A program made the translations under genes and the position numbers. The notes under the pieces are model-generated. The model saw only the letters and a program-made list of their open reading frames with translations. It was not told the origin of the DNA and did no database searches. A stretch of DNA of 64,000 nt, from NCBI GenBank assembly GCA_017429265.1, contig JAFRPG010000029.1, positions 1-64,000 of the forward strand, read 5' to 3'. Each line of letters begins with the position of its first letter. Position 1 is the first letter of the stretch. This stretch comes from Clostridia bacterium. GTDB lineage: Bacteria; Bacillota; Clostridia; Christensenellales; Aristaeellaceae. Shown piece after piece: positions 1 through 8,434 of the stretch.

Positions 1-810
1 GCAGACGCCCGGCATCGGCCAGCGCTGCATGGAAGAGGCCTTCACGAGCCAGTTCATCGGCAAGGGCGGCAAGGTGATGCTGGATGCGGGCATCGACGCG
101 GTGACCGGCGCGACGGTCACGAGCACGGCGGTCGTGCGTGCGGTGAATGAGATCCTCAAGAACGCGGCGGCTCCCGCGGAGGAGAAGAAGGAACCCGAGC
201 AGCCCGCAGAGGCGGCGTCCCTGACGGCGACGAAGCCCGGCTACAACGACGCGGACGTGACGGTATCCCTGGAACTGGACGGAAACGGCGCGATCACGGC
301 GATCACGGTGGACGCGACCTCGCAGACGCCCGGCATCGGTCAGCGCTGCATGGAAGAGGCCTTCACGAGCCAGTTCATCGGCAAGAGCGGCAAGGTCATG
401 CTGGACGCGGACATCGACGCGGTGACCGGTGCGACGGTCACGAGCACGGCGGTCGTGCGTGCGGTGAATGAGATCCTCAAGAACGCGGCGGCTCCCGCTG
501 AGGAGAAGAAAGAACCTGAGCAGCCCGCAGAGGCGGCGTCCCTGACGGCGACGAAGCCCGGCTACAACGACGCGGATGTGACGGTGTCCCTGGAACTGGA
601 CGGCACCGGCGCGATCACGGCGATCACGGTGGACGCGACCTCGCAGACGCCCGGCATCGGCCAGCGCTGCATGGAGGAGGCCTTCACGAGCCAGTTCATC
701 GGCAAGAGCGGCAAGGTCATGCTGGACGCGGACATCGACGCGGTGACCGGCGCAACGGTCACGAGCACGGCGGTTGTGCGTGCGGTGAATGAGATCCTCA
801 AGAACGCGGC
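1..810 (+). repeat. 321-bp tandem coding repeat, nearly identical copies
   Basis: The sequence starting at base 1 recurs at 322 and again at 643 with only scattered third-base or single changes. The period is 321 bp (107 codons). Each unit encodes one FMN_bind domain plus an Ala/Glu/Pro linker. The array continues upstream of the window, so the full copy number is unknown. Confidence 0.95.
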
Positions 811-3049
811 GGCCGCACCGGCTCAGCCTGAGGAAACGGCAAAGCCCGCCGAGGAAGCGAAAGAGCCCGAAGAGGTCTATGTCTATCAGGCGATCGAGGG
901 CGGCATCACCGCTTCCAACACAGGTTTCTCCGGAAAGGATATCACTGTCAGCCTGAAGCTGAATGAGGAAGGCAACGCCATCGCGGAGATCGCGGTGGAT
1001 GCCGGCAACGAGTCGTCGCCCGCCGGCCGCAGGTGCGCAAGCCCGGAATTCACGGATCAGTTCATCGGCAAGGGCAGCCTCCTGACGCTCGGCGAGGAGA
1101 TCGAAGCCGTGTCCGGCGCGACGATCACCGGCTCGGTGGTCGTGCGGACCGTCAACGAGATCCTGGCGCGTGAGATCCCCCAGCCCGAGGTGAAAGCGGA
1201 AGCGGCGGAGCCCGCCGAGCGGCCGGAAATCCAGCCCGCCCAGCCGCTGCCGGTGCGCGAACCGCAGCCGGCCCGGACCCACACGGAAGAAGTCACGCTG
1301 ACGGGCAAGGACGTCGGCTTCACCGGCAATGACATCACCGTCACCCTGACCGTCGACACCGACGGCAGCATCAAGACGATCACGGTGGATGCCGGCAATG
1401 AGACAAGAGACCTCGGTCGGAAATGCATGGAGGCGGCCTTCACCGACCAGTTCGTCGGGAAGAGCGCGCCGGTCGTGTTCGGCGAGGATGTGGATGCCGT
1501 GACCGGCGCGACGATCACCAGCGCCGCCGTCGTCGGCATCGTGAATGACATTCTGGACCGCTGGCCCCCGAAGCCCGGTGAGGAGGAGCAGCCCGCGGAA
1601 GCGGCCGCTCCGGAAGCAGAGGGCTTCATCACAGCGACAGCCACGGGCTTCTCCGGCAAGGACATCACCGTGCGCGTGAAGCTCAACGAGGAGGGCACGG
1701 CCATCGCGGAGATCGCGGTGGATGCAGCCGGCGAATCGGCTGACTACGGCCGGAAGTGCGGCGAGGCGGCCTTCACGGACCAGTTCATCGGCAAGGGCAC
1801 TGTGCTGGCGCTCGGCGAGGACATCGAAGCGGTGTCCGGCGCGACGATCACCGGCGCGGCGGTGGTCAGGGCCGTCAATGAGATCATAGCGGCCGAGATC
1901 CCCCAGCCCGTGCCGCAGGCCGCGGCCGAGCCCGCTGAGCGGCCGGAAATCCGGCCCGCCCAGCCGCTGCCGGTGCGCGAGCCGCAGCCGGCCCGTACGC
2001 ATGACACCGTTGTCACGATGGCCGGCTGGGACGCCGGCTTCACCGGCAAGGACATCATCGTGACCCTGACCGTCAACACGGACGGCAGCATCGGTGGGAT
2101 GACCGTGGACGCATCGGGCGAATCCGAGGATCTCGGCCGCCGGTGCGCGGAGACGGCCTTCACGGACCAGTTCATCGGCAAGGGCGCGCCGGTCGTGCTC
2201 GGCGAGGATGTGGATGCCGTGACCGGCGCGACGATCACCAGCGCGGCTGTCGTCGGCATCGTGAATGACCTGCTGAACAGCTGGCCGCCGGAGGTTCAGA
2301 TGAAAGAAAACAGCGCGCCTCAGGACGACGAGGGGCTCATCACCGCCTCCAACAAGGGCTTCTCCGGCCAGGACGTGACCGTCAGCCTGAAACTGAATGA
2401 GGAAGGCACTGCCATCGCGGAGATCGCGGTGGACGCGGCGAACGAATCGGAGGGCTACGGCCGGAAGTGCGGCGAGGCTGCCTTCACCGATCAGTTCATC
2501 GGCAAGGGCGCTGTTCTGACCCTTGGCGAGGATATTGAGGCGGTGTCCGGCGCGACGATCACCAGCACGGTGGTCGTGCAGACCGTCAACGAGATCCTGC
2601 TCAAGGCGATCCCGCAGCCGGCCGAGGCGACCGTGGAGGCCGCCGAACCGGCCGAACGTCCCGAGATCAAGCCCGCGGAACCGATTGCCAAGCCTGAGCC
2701 GAAGCCCGCGCAGACCTATCCGACCGACGTCCGTGTGACGGGCAAGGGCGCCGGATTCGTCGCCGGGAAAGACATCACCGTGATCCTGGTCATCGACACG
2801 AACGGTGCCGTCAGGGAGATCACGGTCGACGCAGCCGGCGAGACGGAGGACCGCGGCCGCAAGTGCGAGGAAGAGGCTTTCACTGCCCAGTTCATCGGCA
2901 AGAGCGCCCCGATCATCCTCGGTGAAGACGTGGACGCCGTGTCGGGTGCGACGATCACCAGTGCGGCTGTCGTCCGCATCGTCAATGAGCTGCTGAACGG
3001 CTGGCCGCCTGCCGCCGACGCGGCTCAGACCGCGGAAGCCGCGGAATAA
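2..3049 (+). CDS. Multi-domain FMN-binding (covalently flavinylated) repeat protein, 5' end outside window
   Basis: The frame is open from base 2, so the N-terminus and any signal peptide lie upstream. At least nine FMN_bind domains are visible (the first is partial), each with a TGAT or SGAT motif in the context D/E-A-V-[ST]-G-A-T-[IV]-[TS]. This is the ApbE-type flavinylation site, where FMN is attached to the Thr by a phosphoester bond. The acceptor Thr codons are at 113, 434, 755, 1121, 1511, 1844, 2231, 2555 and 2951. Domains 1-3 are nearly identical. Domains 4-9 form three dyads of about 720 bp, alternating an FSGKD-type and an FTGKD-type domain, joined by Pro/Glu/Ala-rich linkers. Related proteins act outside the cytoplasm in electron transfer; that role is inferred here. 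No transmembrane segment or sorting signal is visible at the C-terminus. ApbE is not in the window. Confidence 0.9.
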   Translation, partial: QTPGIGQRCMEEAFTSQFIGKGGKVMLDAGIDAVTGATVTSTAVVRAVNEILKNAAAPAEEKKEPEQPAEAASLTATKPGYNDADVTVSLELDGNGAITAITVDATSQTPGIGQRCMEEAFTSQFIGKSGKVMLDADIDAVTGATVTSTAVVRAVNEILKNAAAPAEEKKEPEQPAEAASLTATKPGYNDADVTVSLELDGTGAITAITVDATSQTPGIGQRCMEEAFTSQFIGKSGKVMLDADIDAVTGATVTSTAVVRAVNEILKNAAAAPAQPEETAKPAEEAKEPEEVYVYQAIEGGITASNTGFSGKDITVSLKLNEEGNAIAEIAVDAGNESSPAGRRCASPEFTDQFIGKGSLLTLGEEIEAVSGATITGSVVVRTVNEILAREIPQPEVKAEAAEPAERPEIQPAQPLPVREPQPARTHTEEVTLTGKDVGFTGNDITVTLTVDTDGSIKTITVDAGNETRDLGRKCMEAAFTDQFVGKSAPVVFGEDVDAVTGATITSAAVVGIVNDILDRWPPKPGEEEQPAEAAAPEAEGFITATATGFSGKDITVRVKLNEEGTAIAEIAVDAAGESADYGRKCGEAAFTDQFIGKGTVLALGEDIEAVSGATITGAAVVRAVNEIIAAEIPQPVPQAAAEPAERPEIRPAQPLPVREPQPARTHDTVVTMAGWDAGFTGKDIIVTLTVNTDGSIGGMTVDASGESEDLGRRCAETAFTDQFIGKGAPVVLGEDVDAVTGATITSAAVVGIVNDLLNSWPPEVQMKENSAPQDDEGLITASNKGFSGQDVTVSLKLNEEGTAIAEIAVDAANESEGYGRKCGEAAFTDQFIGKGAVLTLGEDIEAVSGATITSTVVVQTVNEILLKAIPQPAEATVEAAEPAERPEIKPAEPIAKPEPKPAQTYPTDVRVTGKGAGFVAGKDITVILVIDTNGAVREITVDAAGETEDRGRKCEEEAFTAQFIGKSAPIILGEDVDAVSGATITSAAVVRIVNELLNGWPPAADAAQTAEAAE

Positions 3050-3061
3050 GAAGCACACAGG

Positions 3062-3090
3062 ACCGTCGGCGGGAGTCTCGCCGACGGTTT
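3062..3090 (+). terminator. Hairpin terminator after the FMN-binding repeat gene
   Basis: A perfect 10-bp stem (3062-3071 with 3079-3088, arm accgtcggcg) has a 7-nt loop and is followed only by TTT. The short U-run makes it a modest intrinsic terminator, but it sits 13 bp after the stop codon. Confidence 0.6.
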
Positions 3091-3126
3091 CTCAGATGAA
3101 CCGATCAACGAAAGGGGTGCTGACCG

Positions 3127-4584
3127 ATGATTTTGCGCAAAGCACGGGAGAGCGACCTGCCTGCGCTGTTTGAGTTGTTCCGTATCACGAGCAACCACAT
3201 GACCAGCCAGGGCGTGGAGCACTGGCACTGGGGGGAATACCCGAACGAGGAACTGGTGCGGCAGGATGTGCTCGACGGAAGACTCTGGTGTCTGTACGGC
3301 GAGCAGGGCATGATCCTTTCCGTCACCGTCAGCACGGAGACCACCCCGGTCTACAGCAGCGTCAACTGGCTCTTCGGCATCCGGCCCGGCGTCTTTCACC
3401 GGCTGGCCGTGCATCCTGCCCTGCAGAGTCAGGGCCTCGGCCGCCAGGCGGTGGCGGATGTGGAGACGATCCTGATCTCCCTCGGATGCGACTGCCTGCG
3501 CTGCGACGCACAGGTGACCAACGCACGCGCGGACCGCTTCTATATGTCGCTCGGCATGCGCCGCGCGGGCACAGCCTATCTGGAGGACCGCGATGCGGTC
3601 TATATGGGCTATGAGAAGCGCCTGACGGAGGACTGCCCGCTGCTTCCGATCGCCATGCAGCCGGCCTTCCGCGGCGGGAAGCTGACGCCGTGGGGCGGCG
3701 ACCGCCTCCGGAGCGTGTACGGCAAGGAGATCCCCGAGGTGCCCACCGGCGAGAGCCTGGAGGTCAGCTGCATCCCGGGCCTTGAGTCGAAGGACAGCAC
3801 CGGCGTGCCGCTGACCGAGCTGATCCGCCTCTACGGCGGCAAGCTGGTGGGACGGTACCAGTTCGGCGCCTTCCCGTTGCTGCTGAAGATCATCGACGCG
3901 CAGGAGCCTCTGTCCGTGCAGGTCCACCCGAACGACGAATACGCGGCGAAGCATGAGCACGGGAAACTCGGCAAAACGGAGGCCTGGCTGATCCTTGACG
4001 CGCCCGAGAACGCGGAACTCGTCTACGGCATTCAGCCCGGGACAACGCTGGATCAGCTCAAGACGGCCTGCGAGCACGGTGCGGACGTGGAGCCGCTCCT
4101 CCGCCGGGTGAAGGTGAAGCGCGGGGATGTCTGCTACATCCCGGCCGGCTGTGTCCATGCGATCGGCGCAGGCATCATGCTCTACGAGATCCAGCAGTCC
4201 TCGGACATCACCTACCGCTTCTATGACTGGAACCGCGTGGATGAGCACGGCAAGGGCAGGGAGCTTCACCTGAAGCAGGCCCTCGCGGTGACGGACCCGG
4301 AGGATGCGCCCGAGCCGATCCCCGCCCCGGAGATCCCGGTCGCACGCGTGCTCGACAAGACCTATTTCACCCTCGACCTGCTCCGCCCGCGGCGCGATTC
4401 GTCGGTCCACATTCCGCATATCCGGGACTTCGGTCTCCTGACGATGCTCGACGGCGAGTTGACGCTGTGCTGGGAGCAGGTGGAGCGCACCCTGAAGAAG
4501 GGCGAGTCGCTGTTCATCCCGAATGCAGCACCGCCCATGATCCTGAGGGGGGACGGCCAGGCAGCGCTGAGCATGCCGAGATAA
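3127..4584 (+). CDS. manA: GNAT acetyltransferase - class I mannose-6-phosphate isomerase fusion
   Basis: This is a 485-residue fusion. Residues 1-165 form a GNAT fold, with the acetyl-CoA loop around HRLAVHPALQSQGLGRQA (91-108). Residues about 178-485 form a type I phosphomannose isomerase, which interconverts mannose-6-P and fructose-6-P. The zinc-site motif QVHPND is at 265-270, a Glu in KTEAW at 285, and CYIPAGCVHAIG lies further on. Each half is close to the length of the free-standing enzyme, with no frameshift at the join. The start has the upstream purine run AAAGGGG. The GNAT substrate is unknown. The gene appears monocistronic: terminators flank it and the next gene converges. manA refers to the C-terminal half only. 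Confidence 0.88.
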   Translation: MILRKARESDLPALFELFRITSNHMTSQGVEHWHWGEYPNEELVRQDVLDGRLWCLYGEQGMILSVTVSTETTPVYSSVNWLFGIRPGVFHRLAVHPALQSQGLGRQAVADVETILISLGCDCLRCDAQVTNARADRFYMSLGMRRAGTAYLEDRDAVYMGYEKRLTEDCPLLPIAMQPAFRGGKLTPWGGDRLRSVYGKEIPEVPTGESLEVSCIPGLESKDSTGVPLTELIRLYGGKLVGRYQFGAFPLLLKIIDAQEPLSVQVHPNDEYAAKHEHGKLGKTEAWLILDAPENAELVYGIQPGTTLDQLKTACEHGADVEPLLRRVKVKRGDVCYIPAGCVHAIGAGIMLYEIQQSSDITYRFYDWNRVDEHGKGRELHLKQALAVTDPEDAPEPIPAPEIPVARVLDKTYFTLDLLRPRRDSSVHIPHIRDFGLLTMLDGELTLCWEQVERTLKKGESLFIPNAAPPMILRGDGQAALSMPR

Positions 4585-4600
4585 CCGAAAACACACGAAG

Positions 4601-4626
4601 AGGGAACCGCGAGCCGGTTCTCTTTT
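4601..4626 (+). terminator. Intrinsic terminator of the GNAT-ManA gene
   Basis: A 9-bp stem (agggaaccg with cggttctct, one G-U pair) is followed by TTTT. It lies 17 bp after the stop codon. Confidence 0.7.
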
Positions 4627-4639
4627 CGCGTACGGAAAA

Positions 4640-4667
4640 GGAGATACGCCGTGTCGGACGTATCTCC
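4640..4667 (-). terminator. Intrinsic terminator of the symporter/amidohydrolase operon
   Basis: A perfect 9-bp stem (ggagatacg with cgtatctcc) is followed on the minus strand by TTTTCC. It lies just past the amidohydrolase stop codon. Confidence 0.7.
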
Positions 4668-4681
4668 GTAAAATGCCGTGT

Positions 4682-5533
4682 TCAGAGGCCGAGCAGGCGG
4701 CAGGCGTTCCCGCCGAGGATGGCGTCCTGCTCCGTACCGGTGAGGGGGAGGGCCCGGATGGCCTGGACCTCCGTGACCTGATCCTCCCACGGGGAATCGG
4801 TGCCGAAGAGCACATGGTCCGCGCCGAATGCCCGCACCTGGCGGGTGAAGGCCTCCGCGTCCATTCGGGCCAGGCTCTCCGGGGTGTTGTAGAAGCCGTC
4901 GCCGATGGGGTGCATCGGGCCGAGGGAGAAGGCGGTGTCGATGTACACGCCGCTCCCGCCGAGGAGTCTCGCAGCCTCCTCCCAGCAGCGCCATCCGCCC
5001 ATGTGCGCGAGGATCATCCTGACCGGTCCGACGGCTTCCAGCGCGCGGGCGATCTTCTCCGGGAGCGCCTGCGTCTCACCGGGATAGCCCACGTCATATC
5101 CCGCGTGGATGATGACAGACAGCCCGTGATCCGCCGCGGCCCTCAGGATCCGGAGGCTGCGCGGGTCGTCGATATCACAGCGCTGGTAGACCGGATGCAG
5201 CTTGATGCCGCGGATCCCCGCCTTCGCGATCCGGCCCAGTTCTCCGTCGACATCGTCATAGTCCGGGTGCATGCAGCCGAAGGAGATCAGGCCGGTCTCT
5301 TCGGTGCACTCGTTGATGCGCAGGGAGGCGTCGTTGACCTTGACCACATGCTGCGGATTGGTGGAGACAGGCAGGATCACGCTGCGGTCGATCCCGGCGC
5401 GGCGCATGGAGGCGGTCAGTTCCGGCTCGGTGGCGCCGGTGAAGAGGGCGGTGTGGCATTGGCCCTGCATCTTCCGCAGGGCCGCCGCCGCGATCCGCTC
5501 CGGGAATGTGTGGGTGTGGATGTCAACGATCAT
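4682..5533 (-). CDS. Amidohydrolase family protein (Amidohydrolase_2 type)
   Basis: This 283-residue TIM-barrel metal-dependent hydrolase has the N-terminal metal motif DIHTH (4-8), an internal GIKLHP strand, HAGYD, LAHMGG and a C-terminal FGTDSPW. These are the usual ligand-bearing strands of the Amidohydrolase_2 family. The family includes hydrolases and decarboxylases of many carboxylates and amides, so the substrate cannot be read from sequence. The ATG overlaps the stop of the upstream Na+ symporter gene (ATGA, 5530-5533). That suggests translational coupling and a shared substrate, with the symporter importing what this enzyme processes (inference). Confidence 0.85.
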   Translation of the reverse strand: MIVDIHTHTFPERIAAAALRKMQGQCHTALFTGATEPELTASMRRAGIDRSVILPVSTNPQHVVKVNDASLRINECTEETGLISFGCMHPDYDDVDGELGRIAKAGIRGIKLHPVYQRCDIDDPRSLRILRAAADHGLSVIIHAGYDVGYPGETQALPEKIARALEAVGPVRMILAHMGGWRCWEEAARLLGGSGVYIDTAFSLGPMHPIGDGFYNTPESLARMDAEAFTRQVRAFGADHVLFGTDSPWEDQVTEVQAIRALPLTGTEQDAILGGNACRLLGL

Positions 5534-7218
5534 GCCTTTTCGTCTCCGAGGGCCTCGGTCTGGCGGACCATGACCTTCTTTTCATAGCATGAGAACACGT
5601 TTTCCACCAGCTTCCGATCCGGTTTGGGCGTGACAAGGCTGACCAGCGGAACGATGACGAGGCCGAAAAGCATGCAGAACGCGCCGGCGTAGATCGGGTT
5701 GTTGAGATCGCCGAGGAAGTTGTCCATGACCTTCAGGTTGATGAGCATGGCCAGGGTCATGAAGATGCTCGAGAAGAAGAAGGACACATAGCAGGCCGTG
5801 CGCGAGGTGCGCTTCCAGTACAGGCCGTAGAGGAAGGGGGCAAGGAAGGCGCCGGCCATCGCACCCCAGCTGACGCCCATGGCCTGGGCGATGAAGGCGA
5901 CGGGGGAGTTGACCTGCACGATGGCGATGGCGGCGGAGATCGCGATGAAGACCACGATCAGCGCGCGCATGATGAGCAGCTGCTTTTTCTCGTCCATCTG
6001 CTTGATCACCCGGCCTTTGAGAAGGTCGAGGGTCACGGTGGAGGAGGATGTCAGCACCAGGGAGGACAGGGTGGACATGGAGGCGGAGAGCACGAGGATC
6101 ATGACCACGCCGATCAGCAGGGGACCGAGGTTGGAGAGCATGTTGGGGATGATGTTGTCATAGCCGCCCGCGGGAGGACCGGCCTGGGTGATCTCGGTCA
6201 CCGCATCGGACAGGCGCCCGAAGCCGCCCAGGAAGTAGCAGCCGCCGGCCACGATCACCGCGAACACGGTCGAGATGATGGTGCCCTTATGGATGTCGCC
6301 CTCGGACTTGATGGCATAGAATTTGCCGACCATCTGGGGCAGGCCCCAGGTGCCGAGCGAGGTGAGGACCACCACGCCGAGGAGGAACATCGGATCCGGG
6401 CCGAGGAAGGAGGCGAAGATGCCGGGCGTCGTTCCGTTGGCGATGGCCGTGTCGGACTCGACCGCCAGCTCCGCCATGGAGCCCATCAGGCCGTCGTGCT
6501 GACCGAGCACGGTGACGATGACCGCGATGATGCCCACGATCATGATGATGCCCTGGATAAAGTCGTTGATGGCGGTGGCCATGTATCCGCCGGCGATGAC
6601 GTAAATGCCCGTCAGCACCGACATGACCAGCACGCACCAGAGGTACGGGATGCCGAAGGCCATCTCGAACAGGCGGCTGAGGCCGTTGTAGAGGGAGGCG
6701 GTGTAGGGGATCAGGAAGATGAAGATGATCACGGAGGCGATCACTTTCATGGCCGGGGACCCGAAGCGCTTCTCAAAGAAGTCGGGCATCGTGGCGCTGC
6801 CGAGGTGCTGGGTCATGATGCGGGTGCGGCGGCCGAGGATCACCCAGGCCATCAGGGAGCCGATCATGGCGTTGCCCAAGCCGATCCAGGTGGAGGCGAT
6901 GCCAAAGCGCCAGCCGAACTGGCCCGCGTAGCCGACAAAGATGACGGCGGAGAAGTAAGACGTACCGTATGCGAAGGCTGTCAGCCAGGGGCCGACGGAG
7001 CGTCCGCCGAGGACAAAGCCGTTGACATCGGTGGCGTTGCGCCGGCAGTACAGGCCAATGCCGACCATGACGGCGAAGAAGGCCACGAGCATGATGATCT
7101 TCAGCGCCATGCCTTGCGAAGGATCGGCGGCGGCGGCTTCCTCGGCCAGGGCAGGCAAGCAGATCGCTAAGGACAGCGCCATGCACAGACCGAGCAGCAG
7201 GGCAAGCTTCTTTCTCAT
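5530..7218 (-). CDS. Sodium:solute symporter (SSS family) with an extra N-terminal signal-like segment
   Basis: This 562-residue protein has a solute:sodium symporter core. Conserved stretches include NGFVLGGRSVGPWLTAFAYG and the AGGYMATAINDFIQG region typical of PutP/PanF-like carriers, and many hydrophobic helices follow. Before the core, residues 1-25 look like a cleavable signal peptide (charged MRKK, long Leu/Ala stretch, ALAEEA). This is unusual for SSS proteins; it could instead be an extra first helix. The substrate is unknown, and the coupled amidohydrolase suggests an organic acid or amide. The start follows GAGGAG at about 11 nt. A promoter lies at 7273-7301. Confidence 0.87.
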   Translation of the reverse strand: MRKKLALLLGLCMALSLAICLPALAEEAAAADPSQGMALKIIMLVAFFAVMVGIGLYCRRNATDVNGFVLGGRSVGPWLTAFAYGTSYFSAVIFVGYAGQFGWRFGIASTWIGLGNAMIGSLMAWVILGRRTRIMTQHLGSATMPDFFEKRFGSPAMKVIASVIIFIFLIPYTASLYNGLSRLFEMAFGIPYLWCVLVMSVLTGIYVIAGGYMATAINDFIQGIIMIVGIIAVIVTVLGQHDGLMGSMAELAVESDTAIANGTTPGIFASFLGPDPMFLLGVVVLTSLGTWGLPQMVGKFYAIKSEGDIHKGTIISTVFAVIVAGGCYFLGGFGRLSDAVTEITQAGPPAGGYDNIIPNMLSNLGPLLIGVVMILVLSASMSTLSSLVLTSSSTVTLDLLKGRVIKQMDEKKQLLIMRALIVVFIAISAAIAIVQVNSPVAFIAQAMGVSWGAMAGAFLAPFLYGLYWKRTSRTACYVSFFFSSIFMTLAMLINLKVMDNFLGDLNNPIYAGAFCMLFGLVIVPLVSLVTPKPDRKLVENVFSCYEKKVMVRQTEALGDEKA

Positions 7219-7272
7219 AACAGGTCACACTCCTCACAGCCCGCAGTCACGGGCTTCTCTTTAACGCTTTAA

Positions 7273-7301
7273 ACAATAACGCACTAAAGCAATAAAGTCA
7301 A
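7273..7301 (-). promoter_or_regulatory. Promoter of the symporter-amidohydrolase operon
   Basis: On the minus strand, TTGACT (7296-7301), a 17-bp spacer and TATTGT (7273-7278). An imperfect inverted repeat, GCTTTA...TAAAGC (7266-7290), overlaps the -10 and spacer and could be an operator. Confidence 0.55.
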
Positions 7302-7350
7302 GAGGGAATTGTGCTTTTCCTTTGTTTTGCGTCAAATTCCTCCGCACGGC

Positions 7351-7379
7351 TTGATAAAAAGCGCGTCATGGATTATGAT
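7351..7379 (+). promoter_or_regulatory. Promoter of the nucleotidyltransferase gene
   Basis: TTGATA (7351-7356), a 17-bp spacer and TATGAT (7374-7379), with the start codon 34 bp further on. It is divergent to the symporter promoter. Confidence 0.6.
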
Positions 7380-7413
7380 GCATCTGAAGAATCCGGAAAG
7401 GAAGGATACAGAG

Positions 7414-8331
7414 ATGGCAGAACCGATTTTGCTGATCATGGCGGCCGGGATGGGCAGCCGTTACGGCGGACTGAAGCAGATGGATCCGATCGGGCCGGCG
7501 GGGGAGGTCATCCCCCACTATTCGGTCTACGATGCGAAGCGCGCGGGCTTCAAGCGCGTGGTGTTCCTCATCAAGCATGAGATCGAGGAGGACTTCAAAC
7601 GCTTGGTGGGCGAGCCCGTGGCGCGGCACATGGAGGTGCGCTACGCCTTCCAGGAGCTCGACAAGATCCCCGCTCCCTTCACGGTGCCCGGGGACCGCAG
7701 AAAGCCCTGGGGAACCGGCCACGCCGTGCTCTGCTGCGCGGATCTGCTGGACGCGCCCTTTGCCGCCATCAACGCGGACGATTTTTACGGCGCGGACGCC
7801 TTCCGCACCGCCTATGACTTCCTCTCCAAAGCGAAGGACGGGGAGCGCGCGCACTGGATGATGGTGGGCTACCGCCTCGACCACACCACCACGGCCAACG
7901 GCTATGTGTCCCGCGGCGTGTGCAGCGTGGGCGAGGACGGTTGCCTGACCGGCGTCACCGAGCGCACCCACATCGTGGAGAGCAGTGACGGTCCTCTGTA
8001 CACCGAGGACGGCCTCCACTACACCCTCCTGCCCGGGGATTCCCCGGTCTCCATGAATCTCTGGGGCTTCACCGGTTCCTTCCTGGATGAACTGCGGGTC
8101 GGCTTCCCGGTCTTCCTCGAAAAGGCGATCCGGGAGAATCCGCTGAAGGCGGAGTATCTGCTTCCGTTCATCGTCAACGATGCCCTGGAGCACGGGCGGG
8201 CCGATGTCCGCGTGCTGCCGAGCGACGGCCAGTGGTTCGGCGTCACCTACCCGGAAGACAGGCCGACCGTCGTGAACGCCGTCCGCCGGATGACCGACGA
8301 AGGCTTCTATCCGTCGCCGCTCTGGCCCTGA
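7414..8331 (+). CDS. Sugar-phosphate nucleotidyltransferase family protein
   Basis: This 305-residue protein has the nucleotidyl-transferase signature near the N-terminus: LLIMAAGMGSRYGGLKQ, the G-x-G-x-R...K loop that binds the NTP. It also has WGTGHAVLCC and a NADDFYG stretch, where the Asp pair would hold the catalytic metal. The family joins a sugar-1-phosphate to an NTP. Which sugar and nucleotide are used is unknown. The ATG at 7414 was chosen because GGAAAGGAAGG lies 8-10 nt upstream; an earlier in-frame ATG lies upstream of or within the promoter. It is monocistronic, with a strong shared terminator downstream. Confidence 0.82.
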   Translation: MAEPILLIMAAGMGSRYGGLKQMDPIGPAGEVIPHYSVYDAKRAGFKRVVFLIKHEIEEDFKRLVGEPVARHMEVRYAFQELDKIPAPFTVPGDRRKPWGTGHAVLCCADLLDAPFAAINADDFYGADAFRTAYDFLSKAKDGERAHWMMVGYRLDHTTTANGYVSRGVCSVGEDGCLTGVTERTHIVESSDGPLYTEDGLHYTLLPGDSPVSMNLWGFTGSFLDELRVGFPVFLEKAIRENPLKAEYLLPFIVNDALEHGRADVRVLPSDGQWFGVTYPEDRPTVVNAVRRMTDEGFYPSPLWP

Positions 8332-8370
8332 GCCGCCAGACCTTTCTGACGCGAAAACACGAAGAACCGA

Positions 8371-8418
8371 AAAAGACTTCCCGGCCGCTCCGTATAGCGG
8401 AGAACCGGGAAGTCTTTT
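8371..8418. terminator. Bidirectional terminator between nucleotidyltransferase and S41 protease genes
   Basis: A 14-bp perfect stem (AAAAGACTTCCCGG with CCGGGAAGTCTTTT) encloses a smaller inner hairpin, with A/T runs on both sides. It serves both converging genes. Confidence 0.85.
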
Positions 8419-8434
8419 CAGTACCGACAGATGC

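Noticed and set aside
1-810. Tandem repeat as a possible CRISPR or satellite array
   Set aside because: The 321-bp unit is a multiple of three, in frame, and encodes a complete FMN_bind domain, so it is a coding duplication.
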